Below, one piece after another: positions 1 to 7,187 of a stretch of DNA of 64,000 nucleotides. Location: contig NZ_JABJRC010000010.1 of NCBI RefSeq assembly GCF_013131805.1, positions 62,001-126,000 on the forward strand. The letters run 5' to 3'. The stretch comes from Kribbella sandramycini. GTDB lineage: Bacteria > Actinomycetota > Actinomycetes > Propionibacteriales > Kribbellaceae. Made by a program: the position numbers and the translations under genes. The notes below the pieces were generated by a model. The model did no database searches, was not told the DNA's origin, and saw nothing but the letters and a program-made list of their open reading frames with translations. Position 1 is the first letter of the stretch. Each line of letters opens with the position of its first letter.

Positions 1-1
1 T

Positions 2-937
2 TTCGAGATCAACGACGACATCTATGGCGAGGGCCTCCCTTGGCCAGCAGGAGCGGCTATGCCCTCGATGTTGGGGCTACCTAATGACCTGCTGATGGAG
101 GAGTACCTGCGGAGTGCTTCGCTGACCGGTCTGGCCGTGGAGTTGACGTGGTTGGACTGCGGCAGCGGCGCGGACGGCCGGGACAGGCCCTGGGAGCTAG
201 GACCCGAGGGCGCAGACGGGCTTAGCAAGCAGCAGCGCGACGCAGTCCGGTTCCGGGTAGCTGAGGGGATCAAGCGTCGGCCTGGCAACGCGTCACGGTC
301 TTGGCGGCGGTGGGCGGAAGAGGCGTTCCATCCACCGCAGCCATGGCGGCAGCTGCTGGGAGCTGCGGTCCGCTCGGCAGCCGGTGCACCGGGAGCGGGC
401 GACGACCACAGCTACCGGCGCCCGTCCCGCCGGTCGGCCGCGGTGCCCGGCGTCCTACTGCCGAGCCTGCGCCGGAAGCCGCCCCGGGTCTGCGTAGTGA
501 TCGACACGTCCGGCTCGGTGAGCGATGCCGAACTCGGAAGCGCCCTGCTGGAGGTAGCCGCCATCTCGCGCGCCGTAGGCGGCCGACGAGACCTCGTCTC
601 AGTCATCTCCTGCGACGCGGCGGCCGGCGTCGCCGTCCCGCTCTGCCGAGCTGAAGACCTCGAACTACTCGGCGGCGGCGGAACAGACCTACGCGCCGGG
701 TTCACCCGAGCTCTCCAAACTCGCCCCGACGTAGTCGTCGCCCTCACCGACGGCCAAACCCCATGGCCCACCACCCAGCCCGCCTGCCGCACCGTCGTAG
801 GCCTCTTCCCCCGCCCAACCCCCCCACAACGAAACCGACCCCGACTACACCCCAGACCCCCCACCTCCCTGGGCCCGAGTAGTAACCATCGCCTGACGGC
901 GGGCGCCTGGCGACGAACGACCACACACTGTCCTTGA
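2..937 (+). CDS. VWA-like (DUF2201-type) protein, 5'-partial and apparently frameshifted near its end
   Basis: The open frame already runs from base 2, so the N-terminus lies outside the window. The visible part has an Arg-rich segment, then a von Willebrand A-like fold: a strand ending in the MIDAS motif DTSGSVS, a GGGGTDL element and PDVVVALTDGQTPWP. This matches the C-terminal half of bacterial DUF2201 'VWA-like metallopeptidase' proteins, which are usually paired with a MoxR-type AAA ATPase. The reading frame degrades after GLFPRP: the next 40 residues are Arg/Pro/Thr-rich. In the neighbouring frame the DNA reads NETDPDYTPDPPPPWARV, then VTIA and a stop at 894-896, which looks like the true C-terminus. 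One base less in the C7 run at 819-825 would join the two frames. The family call is good; whether the frameshift is a sequencing error or a real lesion is open. Confidence 0.75.
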   Translation, partial: FEINDDIYGEGLPWPAGAAMPSMLGLPNDLLMEEYLRSASLTGLAVELTWLDCGSGADGRDRPWELGPEGADGLSKQQRDAVRFRVAEGIKRRPGNASRSWRRWAEEAFHPPQPWRQLLGAAVRSAAGAPGAGDDHSYRRPSRRSAAVPGVLLPSLRRKPPRVCVVIDTSGSVSDAELGSALLEVAAISRAVGGRRDLVSVISCDAAAGVAVPLCRAEDLELLGGGGTDLRAGFTRALQTRPDVVVALTDGQTPWPTTQPACRTVVGLFPRPTPPQRNRPRLHPRPPTSLGPSSNHRLTAGAWRRTTTHCP

Positions 938-981
938 CCAGCGGAAACACCGGTCGGGTAGTCACTCGGAGAGTGGCGGAG
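935..981. repeat. Left copy of a 47-bp direct repeat matching the tRNA-Ser 3' end (attachment-site-like)
   Basis: Bases 935-981 match 6820-6866 at 40 of 47 positions, in the same orientation. The last 21 bases (961-981) are identical. They include the complement of the encoded CCA end, the discriminator base and the first acceptor-stem bases of tRNA-Ser. The other part resembles the small hairpin downstream of that tRNA. This is the layout left when an element inserts at a tRNA 3' end. No integrase is visible, so the assignment is inference. Confidence 0.5.
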
Positions 982-989
982 CGCGGGGT

Positions 990-2405
990 TCAGTGAGAGT
1001 TCGCGCCGGCCCGCGACGTCAGAAGGAGTACTGCTGGGGTGGCGTCGAATGGCGCTGCGAAGTCAATTGCGGCGGTTGCCGGCACCGTCAGTTCGTCCGC
1101 ATGGACGGTTTCACGGGGGGTGACGCTGAACCATTCGACGTCGTAGGTTCCGGCCTCGAGAGCGAGGGTGAACGGCCCCTCGTCGGGCTGCAACGCGAGG
1201 TACTCCGTGCCGGGATTCGCTAACGCATAGCCGGTCGAGGACAGGTCGCCGCGGGGCGTCGACCGCAATAGGTCGATCCGTTCGGAGAAGCGCAATGTGT
1301 CGCCCATCGCGTACCGGCCGGCCTCGAACGTGTGGTAGCCGTCGCCGACAGGCTCGACTCCGTCGATGATCCCGAAATCCATCAGGATCGGGTGCTGCCC
1401 ACGCACGAACGACTTCCATGCCCACAATGCGTCGCCCATCCCAGGCGCGAAGTGGTCGGTGTCGGCGATCACGACCTTGCGGACGTCGTCGGCGGGCGGA
1501 TCGGTATACCACCGGCCGGTGAACTGCTGGTCGTCGAAACCGGGCGAGATCCAGTCGGCGGGGCTGTCGAACAGCACGTCGTTCACCTTGGTCTGGTCCG
1601 GGACGGGATATTGCATCGTCATCCCGATCGGGTGCGCGTCGTATCCCATCTCCTGCTCGTAGCGCTTCACCACGTCGATCACCCAGTACTGCCATTGGGT
1701 CGAGTCACCGATCGGGGTCTCGATGGTCGAACCGTCGGGAAACACCACCCGGTCGCCGTCGGCTCCGGAGGATTCGTTGGCGACCTCGTACAGCACGTTC
1801 GGCAGGTCGTGGACCGTATCGACAACTTGCCGAATATAGGCCTCTTGCAGTTCGCGCACGTGCGGGTCGAGCGGCAACACCTGGTAGTCGACGATGGACG
1901 AGATCCCGACCCCGTTGACGTTGCTGTCCGGATGGAACGGATGGCCCTCGACGTTGTCCGGCGAGGGGGTCAGGTGCAGCCCGAATCCCTCGAAAAGCAT
2001 GACCGCGACGTAGATTCCTACGTCGCGGGCAGCGAGCACCCGGTCGCGCAGCCGGTCGAAGAAGACCGGATCGAACTGTTCCAGGTCGAACTTCGGCTTT
2101 CCGTCCTTCGCCAGCTCGGGTCCGGTCCGTGGCCACGGCTGTGGCGCCATGTTCAGGTGGTAATCACCACCTGCGGCCTGGGACTTGAACTGCTCCCAGC
2201 GCCAGAGCCGGATGAAGTTGTGGCCGTGCTCGGTCAGGAAGCCGAGGTAGCCGTCGTAGTCGAAGCGCTCCGGCTCGTCTGGTGCCGAACCCGGCCCCAT
2301 GCCGTCGTGCAGGTTGTTCCAGATGTGCGAACCGGTCAAATAGACCGCGCGATCGCCGGCCGTGAAGTAACGCGGATTGATGTCTGAGACGACGAGCGGT
2401 TTCAT
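990..2405 (-). CDS. Putative glycoside hydrolase, DUF4038/cellulase-like TIM barrel
   Basis: 471 residues without a signal peptide or membrane segment. The N-terminus has a TGSHIWNNLHD segment followed by NFIRLWRWEQF, as in the first strands of GH5/DUF4038-type barrels (the superfamily of apiosidase-like and putative endoglucanase enzymes). NVLYEVANES carries the Asn-Glu pair expected of the acid/base catalyst on strand 4. ILMDFG lies near where the nucleophile strand should be. The last 80 residues (YLALQPDEGPFTL onward) resemble the small beta-sandwich 'putative collagen-binding' tail that follows DUF4038. It is the last gene of a three-gene operon: its ATG overlaps the upstream TGA (ATGA, 2402-2405). 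Substrate cannot be told, and a cytoplasmic location is inferred from the absence of a signal. Confidence 0.75.
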   Translation of the reverse strand: MKPLVVSDINPRYFTAGDRAVYLTGSHIWNNLHDGMGPGSAPDEPERFDYDGYLGFLTEHGHNFIRLWRWEQFKSQAAGGDYHLNMAPQPWPRTGPELAKDGKPKFDLEQFDPVFFDRLRDRVLAARDVGIYVAVMLFEGFGLHLTPSPDNVEGHPFHPDSNVNGVGISSIVDYQVLPLDPHVRELQEAYIRQVVDTVHDLPNVLYEVANESSGADGDRVVFPDGSTIETPIGDSTQWQYWVIDVVKRYEQEMGYDAHPIGMTMQYPVPDQTKVNDVLFDSPADWISPGFDDQQFTGRWYTDPPADDVRKVVIADTDHFAPGMGDALWAWKSFVRGQHPILMDFGIIDGVEPVGDGYHTFEAGRYAMGDTLRFSERIDLLRSTPRGDLSSTGYALANPGTEYLALQPDEGPFTLALEAGTYDVEWFSVTPRETVHADELTVPATAAIDFAAPFDATPAVLLLTSRAGANSH

Positions 2406-3118
2406 GTACTTTCCTTTGTACGGTTGAGGTAGGTGCGGCGCAGGTCTGGGTCGAAATGCTCGATCGCGTGACGCAGCGCGACCCGCGGCATGTGTTCGGC
2501 ATGGCGGTCGAGAAATCGCCGCAGCCGCGGCCGGTCGTGCTTGCCCGCCTCGCGCAGCAGGCCGCCGACCACCTTGTGAATCAGATCGTGCTCGTCGGCG
2601 ACCAGGATCTCGGCGATCGCGAACGTGTCGTCGAGGTCGCCTGCTCGCACGAGTTGCAGTGTCGCGAACATGGCGATCCGCCGTTCCGGCCAGTTCGGCG
2701 AACCTGCCAGCCGGTAGAGGACATCGCGCGGCGAGTCGATCAGGTAGCCGCCAATCACCTGGTGGGCACTGATGTCGACCAGATCCCAGGTATCGACTCG
2801 GTCGATGCGGCGCAGGTAGAGCTCGTAGAGCGCGCGCCTGTGATCGTCAGAAGTCGTTTTGCGGACGGCTTGCTTGCCCATGATGCTCAACGCGCCGACC
2901 CGGACCTCATGCACAGTGCTGTCCAGCAGCCTGTCGAGTTCATCGAGGTTCATCTCGATGAACTCTTTGGCCAGGGCGAACACCTGTCCCATTCGCGCGC
3001 CGAGGAACTCGTCGTCGGTCCGGAAGAATCGGCGGGCCCATTCGACGTCGACGGGTGCGCGAAGCTCGGTGAGCCGTTCCACGAAACAGTCCGCTGATGC
3101 GGATGCGGCAACCGTCAC
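2402..3118 (-). CDS. DNA alkylation repair (AlkD-like) HEAT-repeat protein
   Basis: 238 residues, almost all alpha-helical. Motifs of the AlkD/AlkC-type HEAT-repeat DNA glycosylases (PF08713) are present in order: VRVGALSIMGKQA, WDLVDISAHQVIGGYL, WPERRIAMFATLQLVRAGDL, HDLIHKVVGGLLREAGK and MPRVALRHAIEHF. Members excise alkylated bases without base flipping. Whether this one is active cannot be judged from sequence. The frame stays open far upstream, but that extension is antisense to other genes. The GTG at 3118 makes a 4-bp GTGA overlap with the upstream stop, so translation is probably coupled. The next gene also overlaps by 4 bp. Grouping with a glycosidase is unusual. Confidence 0.82.
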   Translation of the reverse strand: MTVAASASADCFVERLTELRAPVDVEWARRFFRTDDEFLGARMGQVFALAKEFIEMNLDELDRLLDSTVHEVRVGALSIMGKQAVRKTTSDDHRRALYELYLRRIDRVDTWDLVDISAHQVIGGYLIDSPRDVLYRLAGSPNWPERRIAMFATLQLVRAGDLDDTFAIAEILVADEHDLIHKVVGGLLREAGKHDRPRLRRFLDRHAEHMPRVALRHAIEHFDPDLRRTYLNRTKEST

Positions 3119-3603
3119 GCCGCACCGACCCGCTCGCCGCCGATCTCGTAGGCAATGTTGACTGCCTCGTCGGCGCCGGGGTTCGGCCGCCATGCGCCGT
3201 GGAACCGATTGCCGTCGGCGCTGAACGACCCCTTGAAGGTCGCATCCATCGGGCCGTAGGTGACCGTGATCGTCACCTCGTCGCCATCGACCTGCCAGAC
3301 ATACGGCAGCGGCTGCGGGGACATGTTCGCATAGACGAGGGACGGGAACGTCCGGGTGGCCGGGTCGTATCCGATGATCTCGGTGCTGTCGATCTCCACC
3401 CAACCGGCGAAGTCGAACTGCACACGCTGCTCGAGGAAGAATCCGCCGGGCAGCCACCGGTAGGAGGTGGTGCCCAAGATGTTCTTCTCCGTCGAGCCGA
3501 TCAGGTTGCCTTCCATCGTCCAGGAGCCGACGAAACGGTCCAGCAGTTTCAGGGCGGGGTCCGGGCTGATGGCGGGTACGGGGGTTTCGGGTGAGTTGCT
3601 CAT
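3115..3603 (-). CDS. DUF1579-family-like small protein
   Basis: 162 residues starting at ATG 3603. The core LKLLDRFVGSWTMEGN, followed by alternating short strands and WRPNPGADEAVNIAYEIGGER, fits DUF1579-type proteins, a lipocalin-like beta-barrel family of unknown biochemical role. There is no signal peptide. It is the first gene of the three-gene minus-strand operon and faces the large AfsR/LuxR-type regulator across an 85-bp gap. That gap holds a perfect 18-bp palindrome, so this promoter is the likely target of the divergent regulator. Function is not assigned beyond the family resemblance. Confidence 0.72.
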   Translation of the reverse strand: MSNSPETPVPAISPDPALKLLDRFVGSWTMEGNLIGSTEKNILGTTSYRWLPGGFFLEQRVQFDFAGWVEIDSTEIIGYDPATRTFPSLVYANMSPQPLPYVWQVDGDEVTITVTYGPMDATFKGSFSADGNRFHGAWRPNPGADEAVNIAYEIGGERVGAA

Positions 3604-3637
3604 GGCAGCGATCCTGCCGCCGCAACTGGGCAGGAAA

Positions 3638-3655
3638 ATCGGCCAGCTGGCCGAT
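3638..3655. promoter_or_regulatory. Perfect 18-bp palindrome in the divergent promoter region (candidate operator)
   Basis: ATCGGCCAG followed directly by its reverse complement CTGGCCGAT. It lies between the starts of the DUF1579-like operon (3603, minus) and the LuxR-type regulator (3689, plus). Its position and perfect symmetry suggest a dimeric regulator binding site. Which protein binds is inference. Confidence 0.5.
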
Positions 3656-3688
3656 ATCCGGCGGCCGACCTGGTTGACTGTTCCGTTG

Positions 3689-6373
3689 ATGCCTCCCATC
3701 CAGTTCCCACCGATCCCGATGACAAGCTTCGTCGGCCGTGACGACGAACTGATGTCGTTGTCGGCGGCGGTCACCGACGGGGCAAGCGCCGGCATGGGGA
3801 AGGAGGCAGCTGCGCGCCTGGTCACGATCGCCGGTCCGGGGGGCTGTGGAAAGACCCGGCTGGCTGCCCGGGTACTCGAGCTCACGGCGGATCGGTGGCC
3901 CGATGGACGCGGATGGGTGGATCTGACCGCGACCGACGACCCTGGCGCGGTCGGCGAGTTGGTCGCCAACTCGCTCGGCGTCCTGCTCGCCGCCGACGAT
4001 GCGATCCATTCGCTCGCACGGCAACTGGCAACACGCCAGATGGTTATCTGCCTCGACAACTGCGAGCACGTCGTCGCCGTCGCAGCCGAGATCGCGGCCG
4101 AGATCCTGCGCTCGTGCCCAGATGTCACGATCGTGGCGACAAGCCGTGAACCGCTGAACCTCCCCGGGGAACTGGTCTGGCGGGTGCCGCCGATGAGTGA
4201 CGACGACGCGATCTCCTTGTTTCGGGCGCGCGCCGGCGCGCAGGCCGCCACTGACGACGCTGCGGTACGGATCGCGTGTCATCGGCTGGAGGGAATGCCA
4301 CTCGCGGTCGAACTGGCCGCCGCGTGGTCTGCCACGCTGTCCCCCCAGGAAATCGCCCGAGGTCTCGAAGATCGGCTCCGGCTACTGGTCAGGGGACCAC
4401 GCGGCGTTGCGGCAAGACACCAGACGTTGGCGGCCTCGATCGCGTGGAGTCACGACCTGCTCGACGACGCCGACCGAACGCTGTTCCGCAGGCTCGGCGT
4501 ATTCCGAAACTCATTCACCGCCGCTGCAGCCCAGTATGTCTGCGCCGGGGACGATGCCGCCGGGGCGGTGATCGACGGGTTGCGCAGGCTCATCGAGAAG
4601 TCGCTGCTCGTCGCCGACACAGGTCGCGAGGTAACCCGCTACCGAATGCAGGAGACAGTTCGGGAATATGCGGTGACCCGGCTGGTCGAATCGGGGGAGA
4701 ACGACCGGATTCGTGATCGGCACCTCGACGCGTACCTCGAGTTGGCGCAGACGGCACGGCCGCTGCTCGACACCGACAAGGACGCGTGGCGCGAAGTAAT
4801 CGGCGCCGACTACGAGAACCTTCGCGCCGCGATCGAAGGGGGCCTGGTCCACGCGCCGGATCGTGGCCGCCGCCTCGCCGCAGAGCTGCCCTGGTTCTGG
4901 CAACTCAGCCAGCGCGGCAACGAGGGGCTGGACCTGTTGCGAGCGGCCATCGACACGTGCTCGGGCCAGCGGTCGCAACTGCAAGCCCGGCTCCTCACCG
5001 GATTGGCGCTTGTCGCCGACACGACCGCACCGCTCGGCCTCGAGTACGACGTCGCCCAGGCCGCGACAGTCATCGCACGAGAGGTCGGCGACCGGCGTAC
5101 CGAGGGCATGGCACTGGTGCTGAGCGGGGTAGGCAAGCTGTACGACGATTTCCAGGCAGCGTGGGACCTCGCTGCCGACGCGGACGCGATCGCCGTCGAG
5201 GTGAGCGACGGCTTCGTTCGCGACGGAGCGACCGCGCTGTGGGGCATCGTGTGTCACCTCCGCGACGAGCACGATCGAGCCGTGCCGCTACTGGAGTCGG
5301 CCGTCGACGGCCTGATTCCGCGTGGCGACCGCGGAGTGGCTGCGACGGCGGTCGGTTTCCAGTCGGTCAGCGCTGCCCTTACCGGTGATCTCGTTCGCGC
5401 GATCTCGTTCGCGCAGAAGGGTGTTCGTCTCGCCAGTCCGCTCGGCGACTACCACCGAGTCGGTTCCGCGCAGGGCGTGCTGGCCAATGTTCTCGGTCTC
5501 GCCGGGCAGTTCGACGAAGCATGGGCGGCCATCGAACCGTTCGTACGGGTCGTCGACGGTGTCGAGTCGCCGCCGTTCGTCCCGCAGTTCGCGCAACGTG
5601 TCGGCTATCTGCACCTGTGGAGTGGGGAATCCGAACACGCGGTGGGCTGGTTCCAGCGCGGCCTGTCGGTGCTGGGCGGCGACCACAACTACCTGGCGCC
5701 GGGTTGCCGGGTAGGCCTTGCCGCCGCTCTGCACCGGACAGGCGGCTCCGGCGCCGTCGAGCACGCGCAGGTCGCTCTTCGGGTCGCGAAACAACTCGGT
5801 ATGCCTTCAACAACCGCCGATGCCCTGGAGGTCCTAGCTCTGCTCGCCGCCGATCGAGATCCCGAGCGGGCCGAGAATCTTCATCACGAAGCGCTGGCAA
5901 TCCGAATGGACCATGGACTGCGGCTCGGTTGCGTCGACAGTCTCCAAGCGATCGCGGATCTCGCCACCCACGCGGGGTCACAGGTCGAGGCGGACCGGAT
6001 CATCGGCGCGTGCCGCCGCGCCCGCCACGAACTCGGCTACCCCTCGCGCCATCCGTTCCCCACACCCGAACCGACGTCGGAGGCAACGGCATCGGAAGGC
6101 ATCGCGATGACCCTCGACGAAGCCGTCCGATACGCCCGCCGGTCCCGCGGGAGCCGGACGCGCCCGGACACCGGCTGGGACAGCCTGACGCCGACCGAAC
6201 ATGCCGTTGTCCAACTCGCCGTCGAAGGACTCAGCAACCCCGCCATTGCCGAGCGGATGTTCATCAGCCGAGCCACCGTCAAGACGCACCTGTCGCACGT
6301 GTACGCGAAGCTCGGCGTAACCAACAGAACCGAACTCGCGACAGCCGCAAGGCGACCAACCGAGACATCATGA
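3689..6373 (+). CDS. Large ATPase-type LuxR family transcriptional regulator
   Basis: 894 residues. The N-terminal TSFVGRDDEL box is followed by a Walker A motif GPGGCGKTRLA, a Walker B-type strand MVICLDNCEHV, and VATSREPLNLPGE, as in the AfsR/SARP-related NTPase domain. A long helical TPR-like middle region follows (about residues 300-800). The C-terminus is a LuxR-type helix-turn-helix: LTPTEHAVVQLAVEGLSNPA, then FISRATVKTHLSHVYAKLG. The frame is open upstream, but ATG 3689 puts the TSFVGR box about 10 residues in, as usual for this family. Upstream sequence is antisense to the neighbouring gene. It is divergent from the three-gene operon and probably controls it. The activating signal is unknown. 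Confidence 0.85.
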   Translation: MPPIQFPPIPMTSFVGRDDELMSLSAAVTDGASAGMGKEAAARLVTIAGPGGCGKTRLAARVLELTADRWPDGRGWVDLTATDDPGAVGELVANSLGVLLAADDAIHSLARQLATRQMVICLDNCEHVVAVAAEIAAEILRSCPDVTIVATSREPLNLPGELVWRVPPMSDDDAISLFRARAGAQAATDDAAVRIACHRLEGMPLAVELAAAWSATLSPQEIARGLEDRLRLLVRGPRGVAARHQTLAASIAWSHDLLDDADRTLFRRLGVFRNSFTAAAAQYVCAGDDAAGAVIDGLRRLIEKSLLVADTGREVTRYRMQETVREYAVTRLVESGENDRIRDRHLDAYLELAQTARPLLDTDKDAWREVIGADYENLRAAIEGGLVHAPDRGRRLAAELPWFWQLSQRGNEGLDLLRAAIDTCSGQRSQLQARLLTGLALVADTTAPLGLEYDVAQAATVIAREVGDRRTEGMALVLSGVGKLYDDFQAAWDLAADADAIAVEVSDGFVRDGATALWGIVCHLRDEHDRAVPLLESAVDGLIPRGDRGVAATAVGFQSVSAALTGDLVRAISFAQKGVRLASPLGDYHRVGSAQGVLANVLGLAGQFDEAWAAIEPFVRVVDGVESPPFVPQFAQRVGYLHLWSGESEHAVGWFQRGLSVLGGDHNYLAPGCRVGLAAALHRTGGSGAVEHAQVALRVAKQLGMPSTTADALEVLALLAADRDPERAENLHHEALAIRMDHGLRLGCVDSLQAIADLATHAGSQVEADRIIGACRRARHELGYPSRHPFPTPEPTSEATASEGIAMTLDEAVRYARRSRGSRTRPDTGWDSLTPTEHAVVQLAVEGLSNPAIAERMFISRATVKTHLSHVYAKLGVTNRTELATAARRPTETS

Positions 6374-6819
6374 ACGCGGGGGTATCCGTCGCCGGTGGGT
6401 GGCTTTGAACCACGCGGTTCGAACTTGCTCGGCGCGCAGCAAGGCGCCGTACGAGAAGACCTCCGTGGCGATGTCGCCTTTGATGTCCGTGGAGCCACGT
6501 CGCCTAGGCAGCCTAGCTGTCGGGCCTGCCCGAAGTGGGTGCCCAGCAGTTCGCGTCCCGGGTACATCCGCTGTCGTCAGTACGGATCCACAGCGTCGGG
6601 TCGAGGACAATCGCTGGCCATGGCGTGCGATCTGGTGTGGGCCACCGCTTGGATGGCTGGACGGAGTCGAGGCGGCCGGATGAGGGTGCCGGCCGGGTTC
6701 AGCGGACTGCCTGAGTGGCCTAATGAGACTGCAAATGAGACCAAGAACGCGAACGGCCCGGTCGCTGACGCGGCCGGGCCGTTGCTACTTCGGTCCCTCT
6801 CGGCGACCGGATGTTGCTC
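6374..6819. other. Gene-poor stretch between the regulator and tRNA-Ser
   Basis: About 450 bases without a gene I can support. Open frames exist on both strands but match no family I recognise and have no clear ribosome binding site. One strong hairpin lies at 6752-6783. The stretch could be a decayed part of the proposed island. Confidence 0.4.
6752..6783. terminator. GC-rich 10-bp-stem hairpin, probable terminator
   Basis: AACGGCCCGG at 6752-6761 pairs perfectly with CCGGGCCGTT at 6774-6783 across a 12-base loop. It lies downstream of the minus-strand tRNA-Ser and of the plus-strand regulator, so it could end either transcript. There is no long T-run. Confidence 0.5.
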
Positions 6820-6866
6820 TGACCTGCGGAAACACAGGTCAATCGGTCACTCGGAGAGTGGCGGAG
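6820..6866. repeat. Right copy of the 47-bp direct repeat at the tRNA-Ser 3' end
   Basis: Partner of 935-981 (40 of 47 identical, same orientation; 6846-6866 identical to 961-981). It contains a 6-bp stem-loop (GACCTG/CAGGTC, 6821-6840), then the CCA end, discriminator and first acceptor bases of the intact tRNA-Ser. Being attached to the intact tRNA, it would be the tRNA-proximal attachment junction if the 5.9-kb segment is an insertion. Confidence 0.5.
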
Positions 6867-6946
6867 GATACGAGATTCGAACTCGTGAGGGGTTGCCCCC
6901 AACACGCTTTCCAAGCGTGCGCCCTAGGCCTCTAGGCGAATCCTCC
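6859..6946 (-). tRNA. tRNA-Ser(GGA)
   Basis: An 88-nt class II tRNA on the minus strand. The acceptor stem GGAGGAT pairs with ATCCTCC and the CCA end is encoded. The anticodon loop reads CTTGGAAAG with anticodon GGA (reads UCC/UCU). There is a long variable arm (TTGGGGGCAACCCC region) and a T-loop GTTCGAATC. The long variable arm confirms serine. It is divergent from the SRP RNA gene, an arrangement common in actinobacteria. Its 3' end is duplicated at 961-981. Confidence 0.95.
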
Positions 6947-6966
6947 AGGATGGTGAGGATACGTGA

Positions 6967-7038
6967 GGGGGGCTGGGTTGTGGAAATCGGGGGTGGTTGT
7001 GGGGTGGTTGCTGGTTGGGGGTGGGGGGCGGGTACACT
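6967..7038 (+). promoter_or_regulatory. G-run-rich promoter region of the SRP RNA gene with -10 TACACT
   Basis: The plus strand carries seven G-runs (6967-6972, 6975-6977, 6989-6993, 7001-7004, 7017-7021, 7023-7028, 7030-7032), ending directly at a TACACT hexamer (7033-7038). That hexamer is about 8 bases from the expected 5' end of the SRP RNA and is a good -10 box. The last three runs, with 1-base loops, fit a G-quadruplex pattern. Folding is inference. Confidence 0.55.
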
Positions 7039-7045
7039 CGTGGCT

Positions 7046-7136
7046 GGTTCCCCGCGTGGCGGTATCTCGCCCAACTCCCCCAGGGCCGGAAGGCAGCAAG
7101 GGTAAGTGAGCTCTTCCGGGTGCGCGGGGAATCCTT
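7046..7136 (+). ncRNA. ffs: Bacterial small-type signal recognition particle RNA (4.5S-like)
   Basis: The conserved SRP54-binding apical region is clear: CCGGAAGGCAGCAAGGGTA (around 7086-7104), with the GGAAGGCAGCA asymmetric-loop/tetraloop core. The flanks GGTTCCCCGCG (7046-7056) and CGCGGGGAATCC (about 7122-7133) pair into the closing stem with one bulge. The RNA binds Ffh and FtsY to target nascent membrane proteins. Size (about 90 nt) and its place beside tRNA-Ser(GGA), upstream of dnaX, are typical of actinobacteria. Exact ends are estimated from the stem and the -10 box. Confidence 0.92.
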
Positions 7137-7187
7137 GTGTCCAGGACCATTTCGGGGTCCAGCCTTGGGCCCTTTCGGGGAGGCTCG

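Noticed and set aside
2402..4282. 626-codon minus-strand open frame
   Set aside because: Only the last 238 codons (from GTG 3118) look like a protein family; the rest is antisense to the regulator and the DUF1579-like gene, with no motif.
935..6866. Searching the tRNA-flanked segment for an integrase or excisionase
   Set aside because: No Tyr or Ser recombinase motif was found in any frame, so mobility today is not claimed.
6395..7105. 236-codon plus-strand open frame after the regulator
   Set aside because: It runs through tRNA-Ser and the SRP RNA promoter, has no clear ribosome site and matches no family.
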